A stretch of 19,039 bases of DNA from an uncultured Collinsella sp. (GCA_902496005.1 CABUZI010000024.1:1-19039), one strand, 5' to 3'; shown: positions 1-7,379, counted from the first letter of the stretch. Translations and numbers: made by a program. Notes: generated by a model from the sequence alone, not told the origin.

Positions 1-478
1 AATCCTGGCCCCATTGGCTCACGCAGTGGGCCTCGTCAATGGCCACGAGCGGCACGCCAATGCCGCCGTCCGCCGCAGCCTCCTGCGCAAAGGCTAAAAA
101 GCGCGGCTCGAGCAGGCGCTCGGGCGCCACGTACATAAGCTGGTAGCGGCCCTCGCGTGCCCGTTTGAGCACGGTATTTTGCTGGGCCGGAGTAAGGCTG
201 GAGTTGAGATAGCTGGGTCGCGCACCCGCCGCGAGCAACGCACGGGTCTGGTCCTCCATAAGCGACAGCAGCGGACTCACCACAAAGGTGATGCCGGGCA
301 GCATGAGCGCGGGCACCTGGTAGCAAATGGACTTGCCGGCGCCCGTGGGCATAACACCCAGCGCATCGCGGCCTGCAAGAATCGCATCCACCATGCGGTC
401 CTGCCCCGGGCGAAACGAGGTGTAGCCAAAATAGGCGCCGAGCGTGTCAAGCGCCATCTGCTGCATGCTATCGGTCAT
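1..478 (-). CDS. recQ: ATP-dependent DNA helicase RecQ, N-terminal part (cut by window edge)
   Basis: A 159-residue N-terminal fragment of a RecQ-family 3'-5' DNA helicase, which unwinds recombination and replication intermediates. It starts at the ATG at 478 and runs off the left edge. Visible in order are the FGYTSFRPGQ aromatic/Q-type motif (residues 17-26), the Walker A motif MPTGAGKS (43-50), VSPLLSLMEDQ (motif Ia, about 67-77) and the motif II box DEAH followed by CVSQWGQD (about 148-159). DEAHCVSQWGHD is a near-diagnostic RecQ signature. The rest of the helicase core, the zinc-binding and winged-helix region and any HRDC domain lie outside the window. The ribosome site is weak: the bases before the ATG show no clear AGGAGG. 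The family call is secure; whether the full protein is RecQ itself or a short RecQ-like paralogue cannot be judged from this part. Confidence 0.93.
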   Translation of the reverse strand, partial: MTDSMQQMALDTLGAYFGYTSFRPGQDRMVDAILAGRDALGVMPTGAGKSICYQVPALMLPGITFVVSPLLSLMEDQTRALLAAGARPSYLNSSLTPAQQNTVLKRAREGRYQLMYVAPERLLEPRFLAFAQEAAADGGIGVPLVAIDEAHCVSQWGQD

Positions 479-635
479 GGTTTCCTAACGTCCAAGTCAT
501 CTGCCGCCGATTATACGCCGCCACACGGACCGACGTCGCCCGGCTGCCGACCACGGGCAATACGATCCAAGGCGGACGAGCGTGGATTTTCGGACACTTT
601 CCCAACGGCTAATCTCTTGACAAGCGCGCAAACGT

Positions 636-769
636 CGCTGGTTGAGCATAAGTCAGCGAAAACGCCCCTAAGCGAGCAAGGTGACGTGAAAGAGGAGGGA
701 AGCGTACTTCGGTACGCGACCGACGATTGAACGTCAGATTGCCGCTTAGGGGCGTTTGCAGCGTCGACC
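636..769 (+). ncRNA. Structured RNA-like repeat element, copy 1 of 3
   Basis: The first of three related ~135-nt elements. It opens with a small hairpin, CGCTG (636-640) with CAGCG (654-658), whose 13-nt loop GTTGAGCATAAGT is almost unchanged in all copies. Helix P1 pairs 660-674 with 743-757 (15 perfect pairs). After a 1-nt bulge comes P2: GCAA (676-679) with TTGC (739-742), a GG/GA internal loop, then TGACGT (682-687) with ACGTCA (731-736). P3 is GCGTAC (702-707) with GTACGC (712-717) closed by a UUCG tetraloop, an unusually stable loop when read on this strand. The 3' tail GCAGCGTCGACC (758-769) is conserved. No promoter is clear upstream. It lies antisense to its neighbours, between the end of the GntR gene and recQ. 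Function unknown; a mobile palindromic repeat is the main alternative. Confidence 0.68.
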
Positions 770-772
770 GGT

Positions 773-794
773 CCGCCGTTCGTCAGAACGGCGG
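773..794. other. Hairpin between GntR stop codon and RNA element
   Basis: CCGCCGTTC (773-781) pairs with GAACGGCGG (786-794) around a 4-base loop, 8 bases past the GntR stop codon. It may end GntR transcription, but neither strand has a run of T after it, so it is not a standard intrinsic terminator. Confidence 0.45.
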
Positions 795-802
795 AACCAA
801 CC

Positions 803-1522
803 CTACATGACCATAACGTAGCGCGATCCCACGTAGTACTGCTTACCCATCAGGACCGGCTCGCCATTGGGGCCTGTGAAGCCGGCACGCAGGTTGAGCA
901 GTGGATCATGCGGGGCAATGCCCAGCTCGGCCGCCTGCTCGGCATTGGCGCGAACGGCCTCGACCGTACGGTAGCCAACCGAGACAATCGGCGTTCCGCC
1001 AACACGCTCGACCTCGGCAAAAATCGACTTGTCCTCAAGATCGGCCGTCAACAGCTCACGGTAGGCGTCAAACGGCACAAAGATGTTCTCCTCAAAGATG
1101 GGCTCGCCGTCGGCCGTACGCACGCGCTTGATATGCAGTAGCAGCGCATCCTTCTGCAGACCAAAGAACTCCATCTCGTTTTGGCGCGCCGGAACAATCT
1201 GGCGATCGACCACGTGCGCACCGGCCTTCATGCCGTTGCCGGCACACAGCGCGGTAAACGTCTGCAGCGTCGAGGCATGGAACTGACGATTGATGTGCGG
1301 CGTGGAAACAAAGGTGCCGCGGCCCTGCTGCTTAACCAGGTAGCCATCGGAGCACAACTCCTCGACGGCGCGACGCACCGTAATTCGGCTCACGTCGTAC
1401 TGCTCGGCTAGCTCAAGCTCGGACGGAATACGCTCCTTGGGTGCATAAACACCTTTCTCGATCGCATCCTTGATTTCGTCATAAATCTGCTGGTAAAGCG
1501 GTGCATTTTTGGGCGCAGGCAT
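803..1522 (-). CDS. GntR/HutC-family regulator with UTRA ligand domain
   Basis: A 239-residue transcription factor, the usual length for the HutC branch of GntR regulators. Residues 1-75 are the winged helix-turn-helix: the IPSELELAEQYDVSRITVRR stretch (32-51) contains the DNA-reading helix, and the wing ends in QQGRGTFV (65-72). Residues about 95-232 form a UTRA domain, which in this family binds a phosphorylated sugar or related effector and releases the DNA. The start at 1522 is the only one that keeps the full wing-helix; its ribosome site (AAGAG) is weak. It is the last gene in the same-strand run after the PTS operon, 220 bp behind the YitT gene, and has its own upstream region with an operator-like repeat (1556-1571) also found before the PTS operon and before the EamA gene. 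It is therefore probably the local, self-controlling repressor of the sugar genes. The effector is unknown. Confidence 0.92.
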   Translation of the reverse strand: MPAPKNAPLYQQIYDEIKDAIEKGVYAPKERIPSELELAEQYDVSRITVRRAVEELCSDGYLVKQQGRGTFVSTPHINRQFHASTLQTFTALCAGNGMKAGAHVVDRQIVPARQNEMEFFGLQKDALLLHIKRVRTADGEPIFEENIFVPFDAYRELLTADLEDKSIFAEVERVGGTPIVSVGYRTVEAVRANAEQAAELGIAPHDPLLNLRAGFTGPNGEPVLMGKQYYVGSRYVMVM

Positions 1523-1555
1523 ATCTAATCACTCTTATCGAAATATCGAAATAAC

Positions 1556-1571
1556 TAATACGTATATAACG
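1556..1571 (-). promoter_or_regulatory. Candidate operator of the GntR regulator, site A (own promoter)
   Basis: On the minus strand this reads CGTTATA-TA-CGTATTA, two near-identical 7-base units in tandem, 34 bp before the GntR start codon. The same arrangement recurs at 7382-7397 and 8660-8675, which suggests a shared protein and self-regulation. The inner GTTATATAC also resembles HutC-type sites. Binding is inferred. Confidence 0.5.
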
Positions 1572-1614
1572 TCTAGTTTCATGTTACCTCATAATGATAA
1601 AACGATACACCCTC

Positions 1615-1647
1615 CCTACCAAAAAGCGACAGCTTCATTTTGGTAGG
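1615..1647. repeat. Palindrome with CGACAG core (family member a)
   Basis: CCTACCAAAA (1615-1624) pairs with TTTTGGTAGG (1638-1647); the loop contains GCGACAGC. A run of four T follows on the plus strand. It resembles the other GGGACA-type palindromes in this window, but its core is the most divergent (GCGACAG), so membership is the least certain. Confidence 0.5.
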
Positions 1648-1667
1648 TTTTAGCTGGGCAAACGAAG

Positions 1668-1699
1668 GCCTCCCGAAAGCAGCGAGGCTTTCGGGAGGC
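1668..1699 (-). terminator. Probable terminator after the YitT gene
   Basis: GCCTCCCGAAAGC (1668-1680) pairs with GCTTTCGGGAGGC (1687-1699), 13 perfect pairs with a 6-base loop, 43 bp past the YitT stop codon. On the minus strand it is followed by CCTTCGTTT, a weak T-rich tail. It would separate the YitT gene from the GntR gene. Confidence 0.55.
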
Positions 1700-1742
1700 T
1701 CAAGCGGACAGGATTGCGCCGTGCCGGCAAAATGCCAACACT

Positions 1743-2750
1743 CTACCTGCCGTCGTCCTGCTGCAGGCTGTCCTGCTCGCTGAGGCGCGCCTGCCTGCTG
1801 GCCATGCGTGCGGGCTTGTCGGGATCGGGAACGGCCGTGGGCATGGGCTCGTCGACATGACCGCCCCACCAGCCGCCCACAAAGTTGAGCGTATGGAACA
1901 CGTTGATCACGGCACCGGGATCAACGTCGCACACCAGCTTGATAATGTCCTGGCTCTCGTAGGTCGAGACAACGGTGTGCAGCAGACACATCTTTTCGCG
2001 GCTGTATCCGCCGATGACCTCGGCGCAGCTAATGCCGTGCTGAAAATGGTCAACATAGGCGGTCATGACCTCGTCTGCCTTGCGCGTCGTGATTTGCAGC
2101 GTCACGCGGTCGTAGCGACGATAAAAACTGTCGATGGTCTTGGTCGAAATAAACTGGAAGACAATGGAATACGCCGCCTTGTCCCAGCCAAACATAAAAC
2201 CAAAGATCGCCAGGATAAAGCAGTTGAAACCAAAGATGACGCCCCAGATGGTCTTGCCCGTGTGGTTGGAAACCCATAACGCGATAAAGTCGGTGCCGCC
2301 GGTGGATGCTCCGGACTTAAGCGCGACGGCAGCGCCCAGGCCCGAGACCACGCCGCCAAAGATGATGAGCATGATCTTGTCGCCCAAAAACGGCGCGAAG
2401 TGAAAGACGTTGAGGAACAGCGACGAGAGCACGACCTGCATCATCGAGAAGATGACGAAGCGCTTGCTAATGCCGCTCCAGCATAGGAGCGCCACAGGGA
2501 TGTTGAGCGCGAGCATACCGAGCGAGATGTCGATGTGAACGCCGCCCAGAGAGGTAACGCGATCGAGCAGGACCGCGACGCCGGTGAGACCGCTCGGAAG
2601 CAGGTCGGCGGGCTGAATGAACGCCTGGATCAGAAATGTCTGGAGAACGGCGGAAATCGTGACCGCCACGGCAGTAATGGCGCGGCGGACGATGGTGAGG
2701 CGGCCGAGCACGAGCACGCGGTCCGTGAGCTGATCGATGGCGTTCGCCAC
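1743..2750 (-). CDS. YitT-family membrane protein (DUF161 + DUF2179)
   Basis: A 335-residue membrane protein of the YitT/YpjC group, common in Gram-positive bacteria and without a settled biochemical role. The first ~200 residues hold five or six hydrophobic segments (for example about 24-46, 75-93, 100-118, 125-143, 170-190), with the GASTGGTDFIAL stretch typical of the family. Residues about 215-300 are the cytoplasmic DUF2179 domain, including VTLQITTRKADEVMTAYVD and the later DPGAVINVFHTLNFVGG. The C-terminal ~35 residues are charged and look disordered. Translation starts at a GTG (2748-2750) preceded by AAAGGAG at 5-base spacing. It follows the HAD phosphatase by 99 bp and may be a late part of the PTS transcript or have its own promoter; a palindrome lies between them. 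Any link to sugar use is only by position. Confidence 0.88.
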   Translation of the reverse strand: MANAIDQLTDRVLVLGRLTIVRRAITAVAVTISAVLQTFLIQAFIQPADLLPSGLTGVAVLLDRVTSLGGVHIDISLGMLALNIPVALLCWSGISKRFVIFSMMQVVLSSLFLNVFHFAPFLGDKIMLIIFGGVVSGLGAAVALKSGASTGGTDFIALWVSNHTGKTIWGVIFGFNCFILAIFGFMFGWDKAAYSIVFQFISTKTIDSFYRRYDRVTLQITTRKADEVMTAYVDHFQHGISCAEVIGGYSREKMCLLHTVVSTYESQDIIKLVCDVDPGAVINVFHTLNFVGGWWGGHVDEPMPTAVPDPDKPARMASRQARLSEQDSLQQDDGR

Positions 2751-2808
2751 GGAGGCTCCTTTCGAAGGCAGATATAGTTGTGGGGCATGCCCGCGATTGT
2801 AGCATGGA

Positions 2809-2841
2809 CCACCACGAAGGTGCCTGTCCCCTTTGTGGTGG
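2809..2841. repeat. Palindrome with GGGGACAG core (family member b)
   Basis: CCACCAC (2809-2815) pairs with GTGGTGG (2835-2841), and AAGG (2817-2820) with CCTT (2830-2833). On the minus strand the middle reads GGGGACAGGC. Four T follow on the plus strand. It lies 8 bp past the HAD stop codon. It is one of five palindromes sharing a GGGAC-like core with unrelated arms. Confidence 0.6.
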
Positions 2842-2849
2842 TTTTGCTG

Positions 2850-3479
2850 CTAAATGGCAGGTAGGATGTCGGCCAGATTGTCGATGACAACGTCGGCGGC
2901 AGACTGGTCCAGGTTGACGCCCTCGTGCGGACGCAGCGCCAGGACGCGGGCGCCAGAGCGCTTGCCAGCTTCGATGCCCAAAGGCGAGTCCTCGATAACC
3001 AGGCACTCGGTAGGCTCCACCCCCAGCGCCTCCATGGCACGCAGGTAGATCTCGGGGTCGGGCTTAAACGCACTGCACTCGTGACCGCTGATGGTGTAGT
3101 CCAGCACGTCGGCGATGCCGGCAATCTCCACCAGCTCGTCAATGAGCTCGCGATAGGACGAGCTTGCGATGGCGCACTTCACGCCGCGCTCGTGCAGTTT
3201 GCGCATCACCGGCTCCGTCTGCTCGTTGAGCAGCTCGGCATACGGAACGGGGTGGTCCGGGCTGTAGACCTGCTTGTACTCCACGCGCAGGCGCTCGCGC
3301 AGCTCAACATCGTCGGGCACCAACGCCTCCCAAATGGCAGGCTCGTTAGACCCCGAAAGATCGGGGATCTCGTCAAAGTGAAACCCCTTCTCTTCCATAA
3401 ACGCCACGCGACGACGGTTGTAGAACCACTCGGTATCGACCAGCACGCCGTCCATATCAAACAGCACTGCCTTGATCAT
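2850..3479 (-). CDS. HAD-superfamily phosphatase/phosphomutase (beta-PGM-like, subfamily IA)
   Basis: A 209-residue soluble haloacid dehalogenase-type enzyme. Motif I FDMDGVLVDT (residues 7-16) carries the nucleophile Asp8 and acid/base Asp10. An alpha-helical C1 cap spans about 18-85. Motif II is ASSSYRE (105-111), motif III Lys139 in FKPDPEIY, and motif IV VIEDSPLGIEAG (161-172). This layout fits phosphatases and beta-phosphoglucomutase-like enzymes acting on small sugar phosphates. An ATG 16 codons upstream is open, but the start at 3479 is preferred because AAAGGAG lies 6-7 bases before it and the protein then begins MIKAVLFDMDG as usual. It sits 86 bp after the deglycase gene, so it may act on a phosphosugar of that pathway; the true substrate cannot be read from sequence. 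A strong terminator lies directly before its ribosome site, so expression is probably lower than that of the upstream genes. Confidence 0.9.
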   Translation of the reverse strand: MIKAVLFDMDGVLVDTEWFYNRRRVAFMEEKGFHFDEIPDLSGSNEPAIWEALVPDDVELRERLRVEYKQVYSPDHPVPYAELLNEQTEPVMRKLHERGVKCAIASSSYRELIDELVEIAGIADVLDYTISGHECSAFKPDPEIYLRAMEALGVEPTECLVIEDSPLGIEAGKRSGARVLALRPHEGVNLDQSAADVVIDNLADILPAI

Positions 3480-3499
3480 ACGTATCTCCTTTCGATAGC

Positions 3500-3531
3500 A
3501 AAAAAGGGGATGGGGCGAAAACCCCATCCCC
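3500..3531 (-). terminator. Intrinsic terminator after deglycase gene
   Basis: GGGGATGGGG (3506-3515) pairs with CCCCATCCCC (3522-3531) around 6 bases. On the minus strand six T follow immediately (3500-3505 region: TTTTTTG), the classic Rho-independent form. The T run ends about 13 bases before the AAAGGAG of the HAD gene, so it ends or attenuates the PTS-deglycase transcript. Confidence 0.85.
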
Positions 3532-3565
3532 TCTCAATCAACCCGTAAGGTCTACTTACTTGTGA

Positions 3566-4549
3566 TTAGTAGGAAAGCTTCCACATGTAGCGACGCATGG
3601 TCAGCGGGTGCTGACGGGCCTCGGCGATCTGGTTGCCGTACTCGCGCATAACGGCGAGGTGCAGCAGCGGGTTGAAGTAGGTGACAACGCTTGCCGGCAC
3701 GGCGTCGGCCAGGCCGTAGTCCTTGGAGTCGATCAGAGCGACCTTGGCGCCCATGCGCTCAAGGAAGGTGAGGGCGCGAGCGTCCATCGGGCGGGTGGCA
3801 CCGTCGGACATGAAGAAGACGTAGGGCTTACCCTCGGTGGAAACCTCAAACGGGCCGTGGAAGTACTCGCCGGTGTTGTAGGCGGCGGCGTCGATCCACT
3901 GCATCTCGGTGAACAGGAAGGCAGCGTGAGAATAAGCCATCTTCTCGGAGGCACCGGAAGCCATGAAGTAGATCATCTTGTCGTCCTTGAAGTCCTCGGC
4001 GAACTTCTTGGCGAGCTTCTTGCAGTGCTGAGCGGCGTTCTCGCAGAGCTCGAAGACGTTGGTGAGGCCGGTGATCATATCCTCGTAGTGGTCATAGCCC
4101 TCGGTCTGCTGAAGGATCTCGAGAGCAAGAGCGATGGCGTAGCCGGGCTTCTCGCACTTGGCAGCGTAGTTGGCGTGGAAGCCGTGAACGATGACGTGGT
4201 CGGCGTCGACGGTCAGAGCGGAGCCAGCCTTGTTGGTGAGGGAGACGACCGGGCAGTTATGCTTCTTGGCGGTCTTGTTGGCCTCGACGGTCTCGGGCGT
4301 GGAGCCACCGAGGGAGCAGGTGATCACGAAGGTGTGCTCGTTGACCCAGGAAGGCGTGTCGTAGTTGAACTCGTTAGCGGTGAAGATCTGAACGTTCAGC
4401 TTGTCCGTGTTGTTGGCCAGGAAGTACTTGGCGGGGTAAAGGTCGGACATGGAAGCGCCGCAGCCGACGAAGGCGACGCTGTGGATCTCGTGGTTGGACA
4501 GGACGTCAGCGACGATCTGCTTAGGGAGGTTAAGGTCGATCTCGTACAT
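3566..4549 (-). CDS. SIS-domain sugar-phosphate deglycase, FraB/FrlB/GfrF-like
   Basis: A 327-residue protein with two sugar-isomerase (SIS) folds, about 25-160 and 190-310. It resembles the FraB/FrlB deglycases, which cleave phosphorylated Amadori products (fructose-amino acid 6-phosphates) into glucose 6-phosphate and a free amino acid. The first SIS fold begins FVGCGASMSDLYPAKYFL (27-44) and has the phosphate-binding CSLGGSTPET. FraB's catalytic pair is matched: Glu215 in TEMQW and His231 in GEYFHGPFE, 16 residues apart as in FraB (Glu214/His230, from memory). The end QHPLTMRRYMWKLSY is nearly that of FraB. An in-frame ATG three codons earlier overlaps the ribosome site (AAAGGA), so 4549 is the better start. 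It lies 199 bp after EIID, across two hairpins. A PTS with such a deglycase recalls Salmonella gfrABCDEF. The substrate (fructoselysine, glucoselysine or other) is inferred only. Confidence 0.88.
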   Translation of the reverse strand: MYEIDLNLPKQIVADVLSNHEIHSVAFVGCGASMSDLYPAKYFLANNTDKLNVQIFTANEFNYDTPSWVNEHTFVITCSLGGSTPETVEANKTAKKHNCPVVSLTNKAGSALTVDADHVIVHGFHANYAAKCEKPGYAIALALEILQQTEGYDHYEDMITGLTNVFELCENAAQHCKKLAKKFAEDFKDDKMIYFMASGASEKMAYSHAAFLFTEMQWIDAAAYNTGEYFHGPFEVSTEGKPYVFFMSDGATRPMDARALTFLERMGAKVALIDSKDYGLADAVPASVVTYFNPLLHLAVMREYGNQIAEARQHPLTMRRYMWKLSY

Positions 4550-4640
4550 CTGACACATTCCTTTCGATTTTTGCGGCGCCACATTGCCGGGCGCTCGCAG
4601 GGTTACCGTGGTTTGGACCGAGTCGCCGGCCCATTGAGGA

Positions 4641-4669
4641 TGTGTCAAAGGGACAGTCCCTTTGACACA
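4641..4669. repeat. Perfect 29-bp palindrome with GGGACAGTCCC core (family member c)
   Basis: TGTGTCAAAGGGAC (4641-4654) is repeated exactly in reverse complement at 4656-4669 with one central base. Four T follow on the plus strand only. It lies inside the 199-bp gap between the EIID and deglycase genes. It shares the GGGAC core with the other palindromes but has its own arms. Confidence 0.75.
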
Positions 4670-4683
4670 TTTTGGGGATGGGA

Positions 4684-4714
4684 GCCTGCCTGGGGTATGG
4701 GATGTCAGGCAGGC
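4684..4714 (-). other. Hairpin downstream of EIID gene
   Basis: GCCTGCCTG (4684-4692) pairs with CAGGCAGGC (4706-4714), 34 bp past the EIID stop codon. No T run follows on either strand, so it is more likely an mRNA 3'-end stabiliser or processing site than a full terminator. It could make the PTS mRNA more abundant than the deglycase part. Confidence 0.45.
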
Positions 4715-4748
4715 CCCCGGGGGAAAGCGGTTAGACGCTTGGTCGCGA

Positions 4749-5582
4749 CTAGGCCAGGATGCCGGCCGCGGAGAGGGCGATGCCGCCCACGATGGCGATC
4801 ACGAGAAGCCAACCGGTGTTGACGTTCTTCTTGATGAGCCAGTACATAAGGCCGGTGAGGCCAAGGGAGATCATCTGGGGCATCATGCCGTCCAGGATGT
4901 CCTGGATAACGACGGTGCCCTCAGCGAACTGCAGCGGGGTGGTGGCGCCGATCAGCGTAGCGATCATGCCGCCCACGGACATAAGACCCACGATGCCGCA
5001 GACATACATGAGCTTCTCCATGGGGTCGCCGCCCTGAAGCTTGCTCAGGTACTCGTGGCCGCCCTGATAGCCCATCTTGGCTGCGAACCAAGTGATCAGC
5101 ACAGAGGGGACGATGGAGATGAGCATGGCCAGGATCGGGCCCATGATGGAGCCCTGCTGAGCCAGCTGAACGCCCAGACCAAAGGCGATAACGCGAATGG
5201 TGCCCTGGAAGAAGGAGTCACCGATGCCGGAAAGCGGACCCATGAGGGAGGTCTTGACCGCGTTGATCGAATCGGGATCGAAGTTCTCGGGATCCTTAGC
5301 GTACTCCTCCTCCATGGAGGCGGAGAGGCCCAGGATGAAAGCGCTCGTCTGCGGGGTGCAGTTGTAGAACGCCATGTGACGGTGGTAAGCCTCTTTCTTA
5401 GCAGCGAGCTGCTTGGGGTCGGACTCGTCCGGATAGAGGCGATCGAGCGTGGGAACCATGCCGTAGAGGAAACCCATGTTCATCTGACGCTCGTAGTTCC
5501 AAGAGGCCTGGATGGCCCAGGAGCGCCAGAAGAACTGGCTGACCTTCTTGTTCAGGGACACGTCCTTGGTTGCGGTTGCCAT
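4749..5582 (-). CDS. PTS mannose-family EIID component
   Basis: A 277-residue integral membrane subunit of a mannose-type (Man/Lev/Gfr) phosphotransferase system; with EIIC it forms the sugar channel. The N-terminus has the family's FFWRSWAIQASWNYERQMNM stretch (about 17-36) followed by GFLYGMVPTLDRLYPD. Further on come the conserved MAFYNCTPQTSAFILGLSASMEEEYA and the GPLSGIGDSFFQGTIRVI loop, and hydrophobic segments fill the C-terminal half (about 133-160, 190-215, 230-275). The open frame extends 39 codons further up, but the start at 5582 has a strong AAGGAGG 7-8 bases before it. It begins 13 bp after the EIIC stop codon, so the two are co-translated. The specific sugar cannot be read from EIID. 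Gene names such as manZ describe family, not substrate. Confidence 0.95.
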   Translation of the reverse strand: MATATKDVSLNKKVSQFFWRSWAIQASWNYERQMNMGFLYGMVPTLDRLYPDESDPKQLAAKKEAYHRHMAFYNCTPQTSAFILGLSASMEEEYAKDPENFDPDSINAVKTSLMGPLSGIGDSFFQGTIRVIAFGLGVQLAQQGSIMGPILAMLISIVPSVLITWFAAKMGYQGGHEYLSKLQGGDPMEKLMYVCGIVGLMSVGGMIATLIGATTPLQFAEGTVVIQDILDGMMPQMISLGLTGLMYWLIKKNVNTGWLLVIAIVGGIALSAAGILA

Positions 5583-5595
5583 AGTGTGTTCCTCC

Positions 5596-6390
5596 TTAGT
5601 CTTCGTCGTCTTCGAGCGGATCGTAGTCGGAATCGACACCGGCGGCTGCATGGGAACCGTTGAACTTGAAGCCCATGAAGACGACAGCCAGGCACACACC
5701 GATCAGAGCGACCGCGATGACGGACAGGTTGAGGTAAGCGGCGAGCAGGAAACCGATGAACAGGAACGGAGTCATACCCTTCTTGATCATCATGGTGAGC
5801 AGCAGGGCCAAGCCGTAGGCGGTCATGATCTTGGTCGAAACGTTAAGACCAGTGGACAGCCACTCGGGAACCATGTTGACGATGGCCTGAACCAGGTCGG
5901 TGCCAACAAAGACGGCGAGGAAGATCGGCAGGAAGTACATGATGGCGTACAGACCGGAGCCGGCGCAGATGTGCATACGGTAGGCGGTCTTGAACTTTCC
6001 GTTATCGATCGCGCTATCTGCCACATGGGTGAGGGCGGCGATGATGGAACGGAACACGATGCCGAGGAGCTGACCCAGGACGGCGACCGGGATGGCGATC
6101 GTCATGGCGGTCTCGGCGGAAGCATCGGTCAGGCACGCAAAGGCAGCGGCCACGATGCCGCCCAGGACCATATCGGGCGGAACGGCGGCGCCGACCTGCA
6201 CCAGGCCCATGGACACGAGCTCGACGGCGGCACCGACGGCAAGGCCGGTGGGCACATCGCCCAGCAGCAGACCGACGAGCGTAGCGCCAACGAGGGGCTG
6301 CTCGAAGTTAAGACGACCGAGCAGGCGGGAGTCCCACATGCAGAACACGCCGACGAGGCCGACGAGCACCGCACTGATGAACGTATTCAT
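5596..6390 (-). CDS. PTS mannose-family EIIC component
   Basis: A 264-residue membrane subunit (family PF03609 type) that forms the substrate path with EIID. It has the expected hydrophobic helices from residue 5 onward (about 5-20, 30-45, 68-88, 95-118, 145-165, 188-205, 215-245). The conserved loops RPLV-like LGRLNFEQPLVGATLVGLLL (about 24-43) and GLAVGAAVELVSMGLVQVGA (49-68) are clear, as is PPDMVLGGIVAAAFA. The last ~20 residues are acidic (ending DPLEDDED) and probably cytoplasmic. Start at 6390 follows AAAGGAG closely. It sits 36 bp after the EIIAB gene and 13 bp before EIID, a normal AB-C-D order. No missing segments are evident. Confidence 0.95.
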   Translation of the reverse strand: MNTFISAVLVGLVGVFCMWDSRLLGRLNFEQPLVGATLVGLLLGDVPTGLAVGAAVELVSMGLVQVGAAVPPDMVLGGIVAAAFACLTDASAETAMTIAIPVAVLGQLLGIVFRSIIAALTHVADSAIDNGKFKTAYRMHICAGSGLYAIMYFLPIFLAVFVGTDLVQAIVNMVPEWLSTGLNVSTKIMTAYGLALLLTMMIKKGMTPFLFIGFLLAAYLNLSVIAVALIGVCLAVVFMGFKFNGSHAAAGVDSDYDPLEDDED

Positions 6391-6426
6391 ACCCTTCTCC
6401 TTTCAGTCAGGCAAAAGCCTGGTTGA

Positions 6427-7353
6427 TTACAGCTTGGCGTCGATGTCGACGCTCTGATACGTAGGGGTCTGCTGGACGTAGAGCTTGATGCCCATGTCGA
6501 GCAGCTGGTTGACGTCGGCCTTCTGGGTGGCGTCGAAGAAGACGGAGCTGTCCTTGCCGCCGACCTGATCGGCACCGTCGTGGTTGGCGGTGGCGCCCAG
6601 GTTGATGGCATCGAGCTTGTAGCCCTGGCAGAACTGCAGCATCTCGGCGGTGTTGCCAAAGACGAACATGACGCGCTCGCCGAGGGTGTTGAGCTTGTCC
6701 ATCTTGGCGAGGGCACGCTCGACGGTGAAGACGTTCAGGCGCACGCCCTGGGGCTTGGCCAGCTTAAGAGCGCCCTTCTTGATGTCATCGTTGGCGGCAG
6801 CGTTGTCGACGACGATGATGCGCTCGGCCTGAACCTTGGTGGTCCAGGTAAAGACGACCTGGCCGTGCAGCAGACGGTAGTCAAGACGTGCGAGGACGAT
6901 CTTGGCGGGACCGGAGCTGTGACGGGGCGCCTTAGCCTTCTTGGCGGGAGCCGCGGGGGCATCCTCGACCGGGGCGTTGGGGTTGGTCAGACCAGTGCGG
7001 GCCTCGTTGATGAGGGCCGCGAGCTCAGCACCCTTGACGGGGGCGGGGCCCATAGCGAGCGTCAGTGCCAGCGGAATGTTGAAACCGCTGATAACCGTGA
7101 ACTGCGTACCGTTCTTGGAAAGCTCGACCATGTTGTTGTTGACCGAGCTACCGAGCATATCGGTTAGCACATACACGGTGTCGTCCGCGTTGAACGTGGC
7201 GATCATGGCCTCAACCTTATTGGTGATAGGCTCCTTGTCGTCACGAGCAAGCGACACGACGTGGACGTTCGACACGTCGCCGAGAACCATCTCGAGCGTG
7301 TCTTTGGCGCCTGCGGCCAGGCCGCCATGAGATGCGAGAATGATCTGATTCAT
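6427..7353 (-). CDS. PTS mannose-family EIIAB fusion protein
   Basis: A 308-residue cytoplasmic phosphotransfer protein that takes phosphate from HPr and passes it to the incoming sugar. The EIIA domain spans 1-~120 with the phosphorylated His9 in ILASHGG. A linker rich in Ala, Pro and Lys (about 121-149) joins it to EIIB, about 150-308, which carries the second phosphorylation site His163 in RLDYRLLHGQV; most relatives read RIDDRLIHGQ here. The A-B fusion is as in E. coli ManX, whereas Salmonella GfrA and GfrB are separate. Start 7353 has a strong AAAGGAGGAGG site. It is the first gene of the PTS operon, with a promoter region at 7354-7460 that contains operator-like repeats for the GntR regulator and a pair of 21-bp-spaced direct repeats. 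Confidence 0.95.
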   Translation of the reverse strand: MNQIILASHGGLAAGAKDTLEMVLGDVSNVHVVSLARDDKEPITNKVEAMIATFNADDTVYVLTDMLGSSVNNNMVELSKNGTQFTVISGFNIPLALTLAMGPAPVKGAELAALINEARTGLTNPNAPVEDAPAAPAKKAKAPRHSSGPAKIVLARLDYRLLHGQVVFTWTTKVQAERIIVVDNAAANDDIKKGALKLAKPQGVRLNVFTVERALAKMDKLNTLGERVMFVFGNTAEMLQFCQGYKLDAINLGATANHDGADQVGGKDSSVFFDATQKADVNQLLDMGIKLYVQQTPTYQSVDIDAKL

Positions 7354-7379
7354 CTTGCCTCCTCCTTTTCGTTATGGTC

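Noticed and set aside
688..702. GGAGG-like ribosome site within RNA element copies 1 and 3, as if it led a small protein
   Set aside because: No start codon follows at a usable distance in either copy, and copy 2 lacks the purine stretch altogether.
636..769. Intrinsic terminator as explanation for the three related elements
   Set aside because: No T run follows the long arm on either strand, and conserved single-stranded flanks are not expected of a terminator.
4550..4648. N-terminal extension of the first deglycase (33 more codons)
   Set aside because: The extension is unlike the family N-terminus, and AAAGGA lies correctly before the ATG at 4549; the ATG at 4558 would overlap that site.
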